From the NCBI GenBank assembly GCA_007922305.1, contig ML677333.1, forward strand, positions 17,929,258-17,993,257: a stretch of 64,000 bases of DNA. The letters run 5' to 3'. The notes under the pieces were generated by a model, which saw only the letters and a list, made by a program, of their open reading frames with translations, ran no database searches and was not told the DNA's origin. Each line of letters begins with the position of its first letter. Position 1 is the first letter of the stretch. The position numbers were made by a program, and so were the translations under genes. This document shows, piece by piece, positions 11,180 through 23,469 of this stretch. Origin of the DNA: Dermatemys mawii. Taxonomy: Eukaryota > Chordata > Testudines > Dermatemydidae.

Positions 11180-13200
11180 TTGTTCAGCCAGTCACGAAGA
11201 ACAACATGTTTGTTGATACTTATGGGAGTAATGTTGCCTGCTTCTTATTTACATCATCATCTAAAAATGAGGACAGGTGTTTGCATGGGTGTCATTTCAC
11301 TTTGTTTTTCCCTCTGGGGAGCTCAGATCTTGGGTAGGCATCCAGGATCTATCAGGTTTAAACAGTGTCTTTCATGCTGGGAGGCGATTCTAGTGAGGGA
11401 TGGGCGCTTCTGGTGTGTCTGTTGCCGTGGGGAGTCCCATGCTCCTCAAAAGTGTAATCTCTGCCTGGCCCTAAAGTTGAGGGTCAGAAAGGACTGTGAG
11501 ATTAAATTATGTCATCTCGTTATGGTGAGTTCATACCTGGCCAGGTCTCCCCTCCTCATACACCAGTGTCCCAGCAAATCAACCAGCCCTACCTCATTGG
11601 TGCAGCACTCTCCTACAGCCCCTAAGCAGAATATTCAAGGATCCTCTAAAAAGGTCTCCATGGAATGGTCTTAAAGCTTTTCTGATATGGAATCTACCTC
11701 AAAGAGATCACAATCCATAGTTGAGAAAATTGCTTTGGCACCTGCTGGTCTTTGGCTCGATACCCACGAGGGTATTCTCAGGTACTGTGAGCAGTAGCAA
11801 ACCAAAAGACTCTAGAATTGAGGCTCTGGAAGATCTTCAGTACTATCAGGAGATCAGAGGGGCAAGGAGAAAAAGACCACCTTCTCTAAATCAGTGCTGA
11901 TAAAATCTCCAGGCCCAAACTACGTAGCACTTTGGGACCATATAAAACCAGACTGACACCTATTGGTCAGTCCTCAGAATATGTAAGACCTTTGATTTTG
12001 GTGGCCTCTTCTGCCACAATTACTTCTGACCAAGCGACTGTATTGGTACTGCAAGAGTTAGATTCTCTCTGGACTTGGTGGTAACACACATACCTGAATC
12101 CCTTCTGTTTGGCACTGATCCACTTTCAGTACTGAGGAACTCTGTCCCTAGGGATTTGTCTGGCACTGTTGGAGTTGCTGCCTATTTTTATAGGTGCCCT
12201 GCCTCTTCCACATGGTGATGGGGGTGGTGGTGATGATGATGATGGGGACTTCTCTTCAGTCTCTCAAATATCAATAGAGCTTTCTCCAGACATTCCCAGA
12301 GCATCAGAACATCTGCAGGAAAGACATCTTCAGACTTCATCTCAATGGTATGGACATCCCTGGGTGCCCCCACCGGTGCCATTTGGGTCCCTTTATTGAC
12401 CATACTGTGGTTCCGGGGCAGCTTACCAATAATAATTCTCCAAGGCACCTAGTACTACTTGCCATGATAAGGTCAAACAGTCCCTCACCTTCTTCACACT
12501 GTAGAATGCATTATCCACAGGAAGAGTCCTTAGAAAAGCAGCAAGCAAGGATGGACGAGGAGGTCACCCTGACAACCAATTTTTCTTCCTCATTCCCAGA
12601 TTAAGCCATTATGCCTCCTCCACCATTCCTGGCTGATGACTTAAAGCAGCTCCATGACCTCATTAAAAGGATAGCAGACTCTGTGCAGATACCACTCAAG
12701 AAGATTAGAGAGTCACAGCATATATTGCTTGACATTTTTCACACACCATTGTCCACCCACATTGTGCTACCTGTCAATGAGTCTCTGCTAGACACTTCAA
12801 AAGAAATTGGGCTACAATGCCACCCATTTGTAAAAGGAATGATAAAAAGCATCATGTCCCTCTAAGGAGTCAGAATTTTTATTTTCTCATCTCCATCCCA
12901 ACTCCCATGTGGTTGATGATGTTAACAACATGGAAGGCAGCACCATGCTAAATTGATGCTGTACGATAAAGATCAAAAGTGGCTTTATTGAGTCATGAGT
13001 CATATTAATGGGCTACTCTGCAGTTTAGAATCACCAGTTACCAGCTCCTTATGGTGAATATAACCATAACAATTATTCCAAGTTTAATTCCGTCATTGAG
13101 CACCTTCCAACAGACCAGAGAGAACAATTTTGGGCTGTTGTCACAGAGGGTCAGCAGCTTGCCAGAACATCCGTGCAGGCCTCTCTGATAAAGCTACTGA
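11180..13200 (+). pseudogene. DIRS-type retrotransposon, decayed gag-like ORF1
   Basis: Pieces of the gag-like first gene of DIRS elements appear in order on the plus strand. A Cys-rich segment at about 11362-11490 reads CLSCWEAILVRDGRFWC, then SHAPQKCNLCLALKLR, then RKDCEIKL. Further along, at about 12611-12865, LADDLKQLHDLIKRIADS and a proline-rich stretch resemble the middle of the protein. From 13060 to 13200, in other frames, come EHLPTDQREQFWAVVTEGQ and LARTSVQASL, the conserved C-terminal gag block. The order and spacing fit the family, but frames change several times and stops occur. No RT or recombinase follows, so this is a 5' fragment. The start and end of the element are not defined. 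Confidence 0.6.
12216..12246. repeat. Short GGT/GAT trinucleotide repeat
   Basis: A run of ggtggtggtgatgatgatgatg lies inside the decayed gag; in one minus frame it encodes a His tract. Simple sequence. Confidence 0.8.
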
Positions 13201-14421
13201 TATAGCTACTTGATCTTGTCCATTTTGCTGAAGCAGGAGGTGTTGGCTTTTTGACCATTGGCTGTTGATATTATGTCAATTATATGGGATTCAACTGAAA
13301 ACCATTGTCTTTTCGTAATTTTTATAATTTCTTGTTGCAGTAACAGTTTTCTTTCCAGGTCATTTTTATTTTCAGGTATATGTGGACAATAAATAAAATT
13401 AAACTATATGCAGCAACCAGTTATTTATCAGTAATATTTTCTTCCATGAATTGCATTCTATGCTTGATGTGTAAGCATGTTTCAATTGAAAGTTAGCAAA
13501 TGTATCCAGATAATGCAGAGCACAGAGCAAAATGATGGCAAAATAAAGGTACTAACACAGTTTCCTCCGCCTAGATGCAGAAAGTTGAATTGCAAAAATT
13601 TCCAAGACAGGGTTAACAGTCATAGGAATCTTTAGAAAGTATGTAACTGGTTATAACTCTGAGTTTGAATTAACCTATGGTTGGGAATCTATATGATCAT
13701 TTTGGTGGTCTAGCAGCTCTTCCTTGGCAGCATCCACATAACAAAATGCTCTTATTGGAGATTTGTCTATTTGAGGTAGATTTCTATAATCTATCAGTGA
13801 AATTGTTACACCAGTCTTTTGAATTAATATGCAGTAATGTTTGACCTCCACAAATTATTTACTCTAAATAAATATGTCAATCAGTGGAACAGGGACCAAT
13901 CAGGGTCTGTTCCTATGAAGTGCTGAGCCATCCTCAATTCCCATTGAACTTAATGAATAGGCAAGTGTGCTTCAGTACCTTCATAGGGAAAGAACCAACT
14001 GTATTGTCTTAATCCAGTCTCATATAACTGACGCTTGTGGTGATTTCCATTGGTGATGAAGCCAATCCCCTATTACACTTTCCTGCTTTGTCTACACCAG
14101 CCTTTTTTCTGAAATATCTCAATATTGTTAATGCTGGCTCAGTTCCACTGGTGGGAACCCAAGAATAGGTCATGCTTAGCTGGCAACAGGGTTTATACCA
14201 CCATGTCATGTAGATCATTGTGGTACAGGGCGGGACAATACAATGTTTAAAAATGCCAATGCAACCTGGCCTATGGTAGGCTCTCACAGTTCCAAACACT
14301 GTCAGAGCTGCACTGGTATAATAGTGGTAAGAAAACTTTGAAAGAACAGTGTAGACAGAGGCAGTCCCTCTGTTCTGCCCCATTATGCTAAAATACTTAA
14401 AGATGTTGCCTTCCTTTTCAC
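13201..14421. other. Unique DNA with a short old repeat near 13885-13995
   Basis: The part around TCCCATTGAACTTAATG recalls the ancient palindromic MITEs with a 'cattgacttcaatg' centre. Otherwise nothing was recognised. The minus frame at 14009-14473 runs into the CR1 end and is not a gene. Confidence 0.4.
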
Positions 14422-14642
14422 TGCAGTTTAGGTTGAACGTTAGGAAAAATTTCCTGTCAGGGTGGTTAAGCACTGGAATAAAATGCCTAGGGAGGTTGTG
14501 GAATCTCCATCACTGGAGATTTTTAAGGACAGGTTAGACAAACACCTCTCAGGGGTGGGCTAGATAATACTTAGTCCTGCCATGAGTGCAGGGGACTAGA
14601 TTAGATGACCTCTCAAGATCCCTTCCAGTCCTATGATTCTAT
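14422..14642 (+). mobile_element. CR1 LINE 3' end (plus strand)
   Basis: The segment begins GGTTGAACGTTAGGAAAAAT, continues with 'gtggaatctccatcactggagatttttaaggacaggttaga' and 'agatgacctctcaagatcccttccag', and ends with the terminal ATGATTCTATG unit. These are the diagnostic C-terminal codons and 3' end of CR1. It is 5' truncated to about 220 bp, the usual fate of CR1 insertions. Confidence 0.9.
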
Positions 14643-14645
14643 GTA

Positions 14646-15399
14646 ATAACCCAGAGGGACACTGGGCATTGTTGTGAATTTTTGATTTAGTAAGTAGAAC
14701 TAGCAATCAGCAAACTCTGTTTGCTTCTGCCCAGCTTTTACTATGTTGCAGCCAAGTTCTGTCCTAAGATTCACATTATGAAATTGATAACAGCAAGTTA
14801 AAAACACAACTGAAGAAATTGGCCACTGGTTGTAGTAGGACCACCACAATGAGCAGATGCTGAGAGTATGCAGTCTGTCGTGCTATGCCCGGCTCATGAG
14901 ACAACTCATGGTGTCTGACGCTATCAGGTGAACCAGAGACATCTACATGAAACATGTCACAGGACACCATCAGTACCAGGTTGAGTAATCAAGAACGCCG
15001 GTCAGGGAAATAACCCCCTCTCTTCCTTCCTTCCTTCCCTTCCTGACGAACCAAGGGATGCATCCCACCCATGTACTTATTCACTACACCAATATTGACT
15101 TGGACTCTAAATACATTCTATTGGTGGCGTACCTGAGACCACTTTTATCCACTGATGTTTTAAGAACTCCCGCACCCCAATATATGTCCATGCTGGTTAT
15201 GTATGATGTATGTGTCCTGTGAACCTGGTAACCAATACTTGAAATCCCTCATAACTTGAGCCTGGCCCCAGATGTACAGTATCTTCCCTCTTAACTTGTG
15301 TAAATTTGATTTTAAACATTAGCTTTAATAAAATATTTCTTTACCTGAGACCTTAGTTCCTCCTGTGCTGCTGACACATTGGGCAGTCCACTTCTTCCA
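14646..15399. other. Unclassified stretch with CT-rich simple sequence at about 15021-15043
   Basis: A run of ttccttccttcccttcc is present, and AATAAAAT occurs at about 15327. The stretch may be part of an unidentified retroelement, but no protein similarity supports that. Confidence 0.35.
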
Positions 15400-16025
15400 T
15401 TGATTAGTTGCTCACTAGTTGTGGAACCTCTTCCCAGGTTATGTCAGAGCATTCAATATTCTTTCACTGTCTTCTGCCAGTTCATCCTTTGCCTTCCTTG
15501 CTTTCTCTTTCATCCCTTGGGTACCCAATTCAGTGCTTGATTAGCATGTCTCCCATCTTCCATATGGTGTATGTATCCCAGCCATCTGAGCCTTCTTTCT
15601 TTGATATTTCCTCACATGTCCTGCTCTGTCAGCTCCCTTACTTTTGCATTTGTTGTTTTGTCTTTATATGAACTCGGTAGTGTCTTCCTCAGCCATCTGT
15701 GATAGTCAGCTTCTGATGTTTTTTTGTTAGGCGCCATCATCAGTCAAGTCTCTGCTCTGTACGGTAGTGTGCTTAGTACAGTTACATAGTATAATCTGAC
15801 TTTCCATTTGGTTCGCAGACCTCTATTTGATCAGATGTAGTTCATCCTTCTGAAAGTTGTGTTTGCTTTTCCTAATCTTATATGAATATCTGTATTGCAG
15901 CCACCTTCAGATGTCATCACACTCCCCAGACTCTTCTGTTTGCTTTCTTTTCCATCCATGTACACCTTTGCATCTGTTGTCCAGTTTCCTAGCTTTCCTA
16001 GTTTCCAGAATCTGGGTTTGAAAGT
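15400..16025 (-). pseudogene. Non-CR1 LINE, C-terminal part of the reverse transcriptase protein
   Basis: Read on the minus strand, the remnant contains NTDIHIRLGKANTTFRRMN near 15890, then RGLRTKWKVRLYYVTVLSTL near 15800, then RRLRWLGYIHHMEDGRHANQ near 15580 and TWEEVPQL near 15430. This order (R-G/A loop, VLS-LLYG-type segment, then the 'RRLRWLGHVxRM' block) is the tail of the ORF2 protein in RTE/I-like LINEs. Frames are broken by stops and the RT catalytic core upstream is absent. The exact clade cannot be settled by eye. Confidence 0.65.
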
Positions 16026-18206
16026 TGCATTGAAAGTAATTGTAGTATATTACTGAGTCCCAAAAAAGCAAACCGTAGAACATCTTTCATAGATGTACCT
16101 GTAGATCTCAAAAGCAAGGCACATCACAAAGAAAACAGGCATGTTCAGGGCTTTGGCTCACAAAGTAGTCATGTTCTCTCACTGAAAAAACTGTTGATCT
16201 GGAGCGTAAAATATACCAGTGTGCGGGATGTTCAATGTGTGCCCTCTCTAATAGTCAACCAGCTAGCTGCCTGCTCTATGCTGGTTCTGTCACTCAGTTC
16301 TCTGTAATGTGACTTCTAAATCTCTCTCCTTTGTGTCGCATCCAAAACGTTCCTGTTTGGAACATGATCTCTGGTTTGCTGTCCAATGTGCGTGGTTTTT
16401 ATTTTTATTCAGCATACAAATATGGAAGTGGATTGTCCAGATATCTAAAACATAACTGCTGTATTGATATGATGTAATTGTGAATTTATTATGAGTAGTG
16501 GTTACCTGTGATCTGCCTGTAAATAATGAGAACTCTGCAATCTATATAGTTCTTGCTACACGCTGAAGCAATGAGCCAGCTGCTAATCATGGAGAATGAC
16601 CTGTGTATGGAGTGTCTGGCTTGGTTTGTACTATATCTGGCAACCGTGTTTATCTCCAAACCACGCCAGCTGTCAAACGTGCTTATAGATATGCTTCCAT
16701 CAGGATTTACAATAAGCTGCAGTACCACACACACACAGGAGCAGAGCGGAAGTGTATCTTCAAAAGCAAACATTTGGTCTTAGTATCTAAAAAATCATAA
16801 GCATCTGACGTATTTACAATGATTGCATTTCATTAAAATGATTCTGGAATTTTTTTAAATATGTGAAATAGCTACATGTGCAGGAATTCTTATGTTTTGA
16901 ATAGCAAAACCCCTTTTAAAATTAAGAATATTAAGAATAAGGAAGAATTTTGCGTCTTGCGATTGTAATAAGACATTACAGAGGCAATGTAGTTTGTTTT
17001 CTTATGAGCAAACGATAAAGAGTACAGAAGTATTATTTAGAATAAAGAATAATTGAAATAATTATTTCTTTTGAATTTCTCCATTTTATTCAAGGGGGGA
17101 AAGGATGTTTATATTCTTAATAAAGGAGAGTGATAAATCTGTTTGTCAGTGCAAAGAATGAGGTTTCTGAAAACTAGCTGTTTGTTCCTGTCATACTGAG
17201 AGCATTAATGGGCACCAGCTGGGCTCTAGCTATAGCAGCTCCACCACTTCAGCTTTGCACAGCAAGAGCTGCTGTGGCAATGGTGCAGAAGTGCCTCCTG
17301 TGCAGATTTAGGAAGTACACACTTCAGTTGTTGTTCCCTGGGCAACAGCATAACTGCAGCGCAGCTGGCTCTGCACCACCTGAGCTGATCAAAGAGCAAA
17401 CCCTGTCAGGCAGGGAAACTTCAGCTCCTCCAGCTCCAGGGTGAATATCTGCAGGCAATGATGTAGGAAGTATTGTCAATTGGGTTTCAAGGTTAAACAC
17501 GGGGGAATGAAATGAAATGACAGGAAAGATTAGACTGAGAATGCAACTCTTACATAGGTCTACTGTATACAGCTATTAATTACAGAAATGTATTGCAATA
17601 CATCTTATATACTAATATAGACATATATGTGTGTGTGTGTATATATATATATGTATATATAATTGTCTTGAAACAAAAGGCTAGAAATATCTGGCTTACT
17701 GTATTGTCATGGGAAAGGGGAGTGATCATGGACAGCTTATTGTATGTGTTTAGTCAAGAATGATGTAGGTTTAAATCTATAGGTGTATAAAATAATATAA
17801 TTAGGGAGGTCTTAGCAGATAGAACTGGCTGTACGTAATGCTGTAAGTACATGGCAGAAGTCAAGATTGCAATTGATGTATATATCAGAGCACACTTCTG
17901 TGGCAATATGGATTGTATTCAGCAAGGGGCGCCAGAACAATAAAAAGTAGATTATTGGAACAGCTGTGAATTGTAATGCTAGCTGACAAGTCCCTACATA
18001 ATTGTGATCTAAATCCAGTTGAGTCTTTGCAGGATCTTCTTCTTTTTGTAATACTCTTGTTTGTACATTTAATTTATTCCTAGGTTTTCCTTTTATATTA
18101 TGGCAGCACCCACTGGTCAATTTGGTCAAAGGCTTTGTGACAGTGTACCCCATAAGGCTTTATGGTGGGGTGCCTGTGAATATATGTATGACATTACTGG
18201 AATATA
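16026..18206. other. Unique DNA, with a dinucleotide repeat at 17625-17660
   Basis: A (TG)n/(TA)n microsatellite lies at about 17625-17660. The rest is AT-rich and no gene was recognised. Open frames at 16489-16800 overlap on both strands and have no familiar motif. Confidence 0.4.
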
Positions 18207-18328
18207 AGAGGGGTAGCCGTGTGAGTCTGGAATTGCAGAAGTAACAGAGTCCTATGGAACCTTAAAGACTAACTAAAGTATTAGAGCATAAGCTTTCGTG
18301 GGCTAATACCCACTTCGTCGGATGCATG
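18207..18328 (+). mobile_element. Hairpin retroposon ('gtagccgtgtt' family), one-armed copy
   Basis: The head GAGGGGTAGCCGTGTGAGTC and a single arm ending CCCACTTCGTCGGATGCATG are present. The second inverted arm found in the copies at 0.9 and 6.3 kb is missing, so this copy stops where the loop would be. Confidence 0.75.
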
Positions 18329-19354
18329 CTGATTAATAGGGAGATTAGTCTGAAAGAAGAAATTCATTGAAAAAGCTGAGGTTGAGGCTTTTTACTGTAT
18401 TAGTGTTAGGTCTGCGTTTTCTATTTTGTTTTATTTAGTAATTCACTTTGTTCTGTCTGTTACTGCTTGGAACCACTTAAATCCTACTTCCTGTCTTTAT
18501 TAAAATCACTTTTTACTTATTAATTAACCTGCAGTATGTGTTGGTACCTGGGGGGGACGACAAACAGCTGTGCATATCTCTCTATCAGTGTTATAGAGGG
18601 CGAACCATCTATGAGTTTGCCCTGTATAAGCTTTATACAGGGCAAAACTAATTTATTCAGGGTTTGACCCCACTGGGAGTTGAGCATCTGAGTGCCAAGG
18701 GCAGGAATACTTCATACCTGTTTCCAGGCAAGCCCATAGCTGTTGAGGGACGTGGCTCAGACCTGGCAGGGTACTGACGTCCCAAGCTGTTTGGGCAGGA
18801 AAACAGAGGCAGGAGTAGCCTTGGCTCATCGGGTGGCAGCTTCTAAGGGGGTTTCTGTGATCCCAATCCATCACAGGCTTGTCACTGCTTTCACATTTTA
18901 AAATCTTGAAAGCAAGATTTTTTTTTAAAATAAACTTTGCCATTAGAAATTTACTCGAGTCTGGAAACTGCCATTTAAAAAAGACATATTGGAACAGCTT
19001 AGTCAACGCTGCTTAATGTTTTTCCCTTAGTTTTGTTCTGTGTTCGCTCTTGTTTCTTCACACAAACCTTCCAATGTGCTTCAACTCTGAACTGGAGGGA
19101 CCGTGTGTAAAGTTAAGGGAATTGTTGAGTCTCTGCACTTGTGGTGGACCGAGCTTCTCTGTTGGGACTGTAAAACAAAGGATTTCAATTAGTGCCAATT
19201 TTCATGGTGGTTTTTAATAATAGGCTCCCTACTCTATTACCAATCCCCTGTGTCATTCTTGGGTCTAGCATGTCCGAATTATGGAAGTGCCGTCAAAGTA
19301 GTTTTCAAATATAAATGTTTTGTGTGCAGAACACAAAAAATAAAGTTCTACTTT
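18329..19354. other. Unique DNA
   Basis: No gene or known repeat was recognised. The minus frame at 18653-19006 (117 codons) has no familiar domain. Confidence 0.4.
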
Positions 19355-19646
19355 GAGTCCTTGCTCATGTTGATTCTGTGCTAGTTGTGTGCGCACCACA
19401 CGCACAATTGCCAGGGTTTTTTCCCCTTAGTGGAATCCGTAGGGCTGGCCCTAATGCCCCCTGGAGCCCTGCAGCTATGCACTGGTATAAGGGGCACCGC
19501 CGGTTCCCTCTGAGTTCCTTCTTACCACTCATGATGGTTGCTGAAATGGTTCTTGCTCTTGCATGGCTTTCCTTTTCTCCTGGTTTAGTCTTCACAGTTT
19601 TTGTATATAGTTATACTTAGTTATTTTAGTGTTAAAATATAGCTAA

Positions 19647-20160
19647 TTGTCCGATGCTGAAGGGACATGTCTCAAGGACTTTGGGTTTCAAGCCGTGCCC
19701 CACCTGTGGCAAACCTATGTGAGTGAGGACCTGCTTTCAGCCTATCTGAAATGCCTTGAGGAAGCTCATGTCAAAAACAGGTACAGGCATGTCACGTCTT
19801 ACACGTGGGTTCTGTTCCACGGTTTCCGCGTAAAGTGGGAACCGCGTATTCCCGAAACCCCATTGACTTCAATGGCGGGCGAAATCGCCCATCTTAAAGA
19901 GAGTTTTTATATTTTTAGTTTTCCCTTTCTTTCTTCCTTTTTTTTTTCCCCCAGTCGACCATATAAAGCAGAAATCACGTATGTTAAATGCGCCTAAGAT
20001 GCAACATGCCTGTATTAGGCTTTCAGGGGATTCAAAAAGACAGACACATTCACCTGAAAGCTCTGCTAACAGAAGCATCCCTTAGATGGGCTTCAGAGCT
20101 GACCTGCTCCAAATCAACGCGAAGTACTTAGTCCTCACTACAAAATGTACCACTGGCATG
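19647..20160 (+). pseudogene. DIRS gag-like ORF1, interrupted by a MITE
   Basis: Before the MITE the frame reads VPHLWQTYVSEDLLSAY, then LKCLEEAHVKNR, matching the Cys-rich N-terminal block of DIRS gag with some cysteines lost. After the MITE the protein resumes as QKDRHIHLKALLTEASLRWA. Both halves are in the expected order, so the gene was one unit before the MITE landed. A later gag block (ESTQEFAPILEESK, then codons for a 'LDAADFAARSLTT'-type stretch in another frame) lies at 21090-21230, beyond the CR1. Confidence 0.6.
19782..20014. mobile_element. Tc1/mariner-type MITE inside DIRS gag
   Basis: The ends CAGGCATGTCACGTC and GCAACATGCCTG are inverted and TA flanks both sides (19782-19783, 20013-20014). 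The body is 229 bp, with CpG-bearing motifs such as CGCGTAAAGTGGGAACCGCG. It splits the gag reading frame, so it is younger than this DIRS copy. Confidence 0.75.
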
Positions 20161-20465
20161 CTCTTCTCAGCACTGTTCGCCATCCCTGATGCCAAGGAAG
20201 ATGCATAATAAATAACGTGTAGAGAGAGGACGCTCACCAGTGCTGTTGAGGGACACAAGGGGAGAGGTGATGAAACCTGTGCTGGTCACTCGTCATTCCC
20301 AGCTGCGGTCTGCTCCAGAAACCCCGCTGAGGGCGCTGAGCCCAATTTGTGACCTCCAGCTCCTAGGAATGGTCATGGTCCCTTGCATCTCCAGGCACCC
20401 TCATCTCTACAGGCTTTCCAGACTGCAAAGTACTTGCTGTCTCTTCTTGTACTGCTCCCTCCCAC

Positions 20466-21030
20466 TCCACCCACTGCAACTTGTGACTGTTACCTCTTGT
20501 TCTGTCTTCTGCCACCACTGAGAACAGCCTAGCTCCATCCTATTTGGAACCCCCCTTCAGGTAGTTGAAGACTGCTATCAAATCTCCCCTCACTCTTTTC
20601 TTCTGTAGACTAAATAATCCCAGTTCCTTCAGCCTCTTTTCCTAAGTCATGTGCCCCATCCCCCTAATCATTTTAGTTGGCCTCTGCTGGACTGTCTCTA
20701 ATTTGTCCAAATCCCTTCTGTAGTGGAGGGGACCAAAACTACACACAATACTCCAGGTGTGGCCTCACTAGTGCCAAAGAGGGGAATAATGACTTCTCTT
20801 GATCTGTTGGCAATGCTCCTACTAAGACAGCCCAATATGCCGTTGGCCTTCTTGCCAACAAGGGCACACTGCTGACTCTCAAATCCAGCTTCTTGTCCAC
20901 TGTAATCTCCAGGTCCTTTTCTATAGAAATGCTGCTTAGCCAGTCGGTCCCCAGTCTGTAGCAGTGCATGGGATTCTTCCGTCCTAAGTGCAGGACTCTA
21001 CACTTGTCCTTGTTGAATCTCATCAGTTTA
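20466..21030 (-). mobile_element. CR1 LINE fragment (minus strand) inside DIRS
   Basis: On the minus strand the product includes [19 protein letters not shown], then [10 protein letters not shown], then [20 protein letters not shown], and ends with [13 protein letters not shown], all in CR1 ORF2 order (the region after the RT palm). The 3' part continues to about 20466 and the terminal repeat end is not seen. It interrupts DIRS gag sequence on both sides. Confidence 0.85.
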
Positions 21031-21826
21031 AACCAACAAGCCCTGCTGGGAAACTATGACTTTAATTCATGGTACTCAGTGTCCAATTTCTGAAACGCCT
21101 TGCCACAGGAGTCTACGCAGGAGTTTGCTCCTATCCTGGAGGAAAGCAAGACTGGTCAGAGCCTCTCTCCAGGCAGCCTTGGATGCAGCCGACTTCGCAG
21201 CCAGATCACTGACGACTGTGGTCACAATGAGATGATGTTCGTGGCTCCAGTCATTGGGCCTTTCACACAAGATGCAGCAGTTGGTCTAGGACCTTCCTTT
21301 CAAGGGCAATGCGCTGTTCTGTGAACAGAAGGATGCCAAGCTGCATCGCCTGAAAGATTCAAGGGCAAGACTACATTCTCTGGGTTGGTACATGCCTCCC
21401 AGGAAACATACAATCTCCAGGAAACATTTCTGGCTATAACTGCCTCCCAGGTTCTCAGCATCACCCAGGCACAAACTTTATAGAAAGAAGGGGAAGGGCT
21501 ATAAACACTGGCAGCCCTTGCCTTCTGCCTTAGCCTCTCAGTTAGGCTTGAGTAGATACCCTGGTAGGTCTATGCAGGCATTTTAAGAGTGCGCCCAAGA
21601 ACTGCATACATGGATCCATCCCCCCTTTTTATTTTTAAACTGCTTTTTCCCTTCTGGACTGCATTGTCCCACATAACATTGGACCTTTAGGTGCTCAGTA
21701 CTGTGTCAACTGGGTACACACTAGCAGTTTCTGTGTACCGCTCCCTTCCACGTCACAAACCCATCCCTCTTCAGGGACGCCTTTCGTAAGCATCTTCTCA
21801 CCCTGGAGGTGTAAGCCCCCCTGCAT

Positions 21827-22240
21827 GTGGGAGCCATGGAGGAAGTTCCTCAAGATTTGAGTGAGAAGGGGTTTTACTCTCGATATTTCATAATCCCAAA
21901 GGCCAAAGGGAGCCTCAGGCCCATCTTGGCTTTGCATTGCCTCGACAAATATCTCAAGAAGTTGAAGTTCTGTGTGGTCTCTTTGGCCTCCATCATTCCC
22001 TCCTGGGTCCAGGAGACTGGTATGCCACCCTTGACTTTAAGGATGCGTATTTCCACATTTCCATCTTCCGTGGGCACTGATTTGTGGTGGGTCAATGCCA
22101 CTACAGTTGACCTCGCTGCCCTTCAGACTATTGGCAGCCCCAAGGGTTTTTACAAAATGTATGGCAGTGGTTGCAGCTTTCCCTAGATGCTGGGACATCC
22201 AAAACTACCCATACCTTGACGATTACCTACTCAAGAGCCA
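21827..22240 (+). pseudogene. DIRS reverse transcriptase domain
   Basis: The segment opens with GFYSRYFIIPKAKGSLRPIL, the start of the RT fingers, continues with SLASIIPSW, and in a neighbouring frame gives GDWYATLDFKDAYFHISIF (about 22015-22072), which carries the first catalytic aspartate. The YLDD catalytic box, in the context PYLDDYLLKS, is at 22212-22223. These are the DIRS versions of the motifs. At least two frame changes separate them and the part between is damaged, so no polymerase could be made. Confidence 0.8.
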
Positions 22241-22739
22241 TTCATAGGCTCAGGTACAGCATTGCGTTGATGTAGTAAGGGCCACCTGTCGAGAGCTGGG
22301 CCTGGTAACAAACAAGCAGAAATCAACACTAGTTCTGGTACAGAGAAGGGGCAGTGCTCAACTCCACTCAGGCCAGAGCCTATCTGCTGGAAGCCCAGTT
22401 CGAAACTATGTCAAGCTAATCGCCTGAGTCAGGGCCACCGGCTCACAGACACTCAGATATGCTTCAAAGCGCTAGTCCACATGGCAGCGTGTACTTACAT
22501 GGTGCAATACGCATGGCTGCATTTCACACCCCTACTGCTGACACTGGCGTAAGTTAATGTCCCTGGCAAGCACCACCTGGACTTGATTCTCACGATCCTG
22601 CCAACTGTTTTGGCATTGTTGACCTGGTGGATAGACCCTGAGTTGGTGTTCAATGGGCTGCCTTCTGCTGCCCCACTCTTGTCGGTGTTTCTAGTCTTCA
22701 CTTGGGCTGGGGAATTGGCAGTCTGAGAACACAGGGCCT

Positions 22740-23420
22740 CTGGTCCCAAGAAGAACTTTCCCTGCACGAACTCAGGGCAAAATGCTGGCCTGCCAGGTGT
22801 TTCTTCCTTATCTGTCAGGTAAGGTAATGCAGATCTTGATGGACAATGCTGCTTTGATGTTTCACATTAATAAGTGAGGGGGAGTTAGTTCCTGTGTCAA
22901 GAAACTCTGACTGTGGGACTTCTGTGTGAAGCACACCATTCACTTTGAGGCGTTACACCTCCCGGGAGACCAGAATGCATTAGCAGATCACCTAAGCAGG
23001 TCTTTTTCTTCTCACCATGAGTGATCCCTTCACCCAGCGGTAATTAATACCATCTTCCAGAAGTGGGGGATTCCTCAGGTGGACCTGTTCGCCACCAAAC
23101 AGAACAGGAAATGCCAACAGTCCTGCTTCATGTGCAGACTCAGCAAGGGCTCCCTGTTCGATCTTTTCCTTCTCTCATGATGGAGGGGCTGTTGTGTGTG
23201 GTTTTCCATTGATACCCTTGGTTCACAACGTCGTCCTAATGATCAAGAAGGACAAGGTGAAAATTATCTTGATAACCCCGGTGTGGACACGCAAGCATTG
23301 GTTTGGCACACTCCTGGCCTCTTGGTAAGAACCCCACTTAGAGCTCTCACTGTGCCCAGACTTGATTTGTCAGAACCTGAGGCCTGTTGCTCCACCCGAA
23401 CCTCGCCTCCCGGTACCTGA
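22740..23420 (+). pseudogene. DIRS RNase H and connection region
   Basis: After RKELSLHELRAKCWPARCF comes QILMDNAALMFHINK, then LWDFCVKHTIHFEALHLPGD and QNALADHLSRSFS, the RNase H block of DIRS elements. It includes the first-strand D, the late 'ALADHLSR' helix and an intact LPG turn. The sequence then runs into AVINTIFQKWGIPQVDLFAT, followed by a degraded linker that includes GSQRRPNDQEGQGENYL and ALVWHTPGLLVRTPLRALTV. Stops (for example after HINK) and frameshifts are present. Confidence 0.75.
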
Positions 23421-23469
23421 CAGTGTGACTCCTGCATGGCTGAATCCAGAGGAGGGAGCCTGCTTAGAG

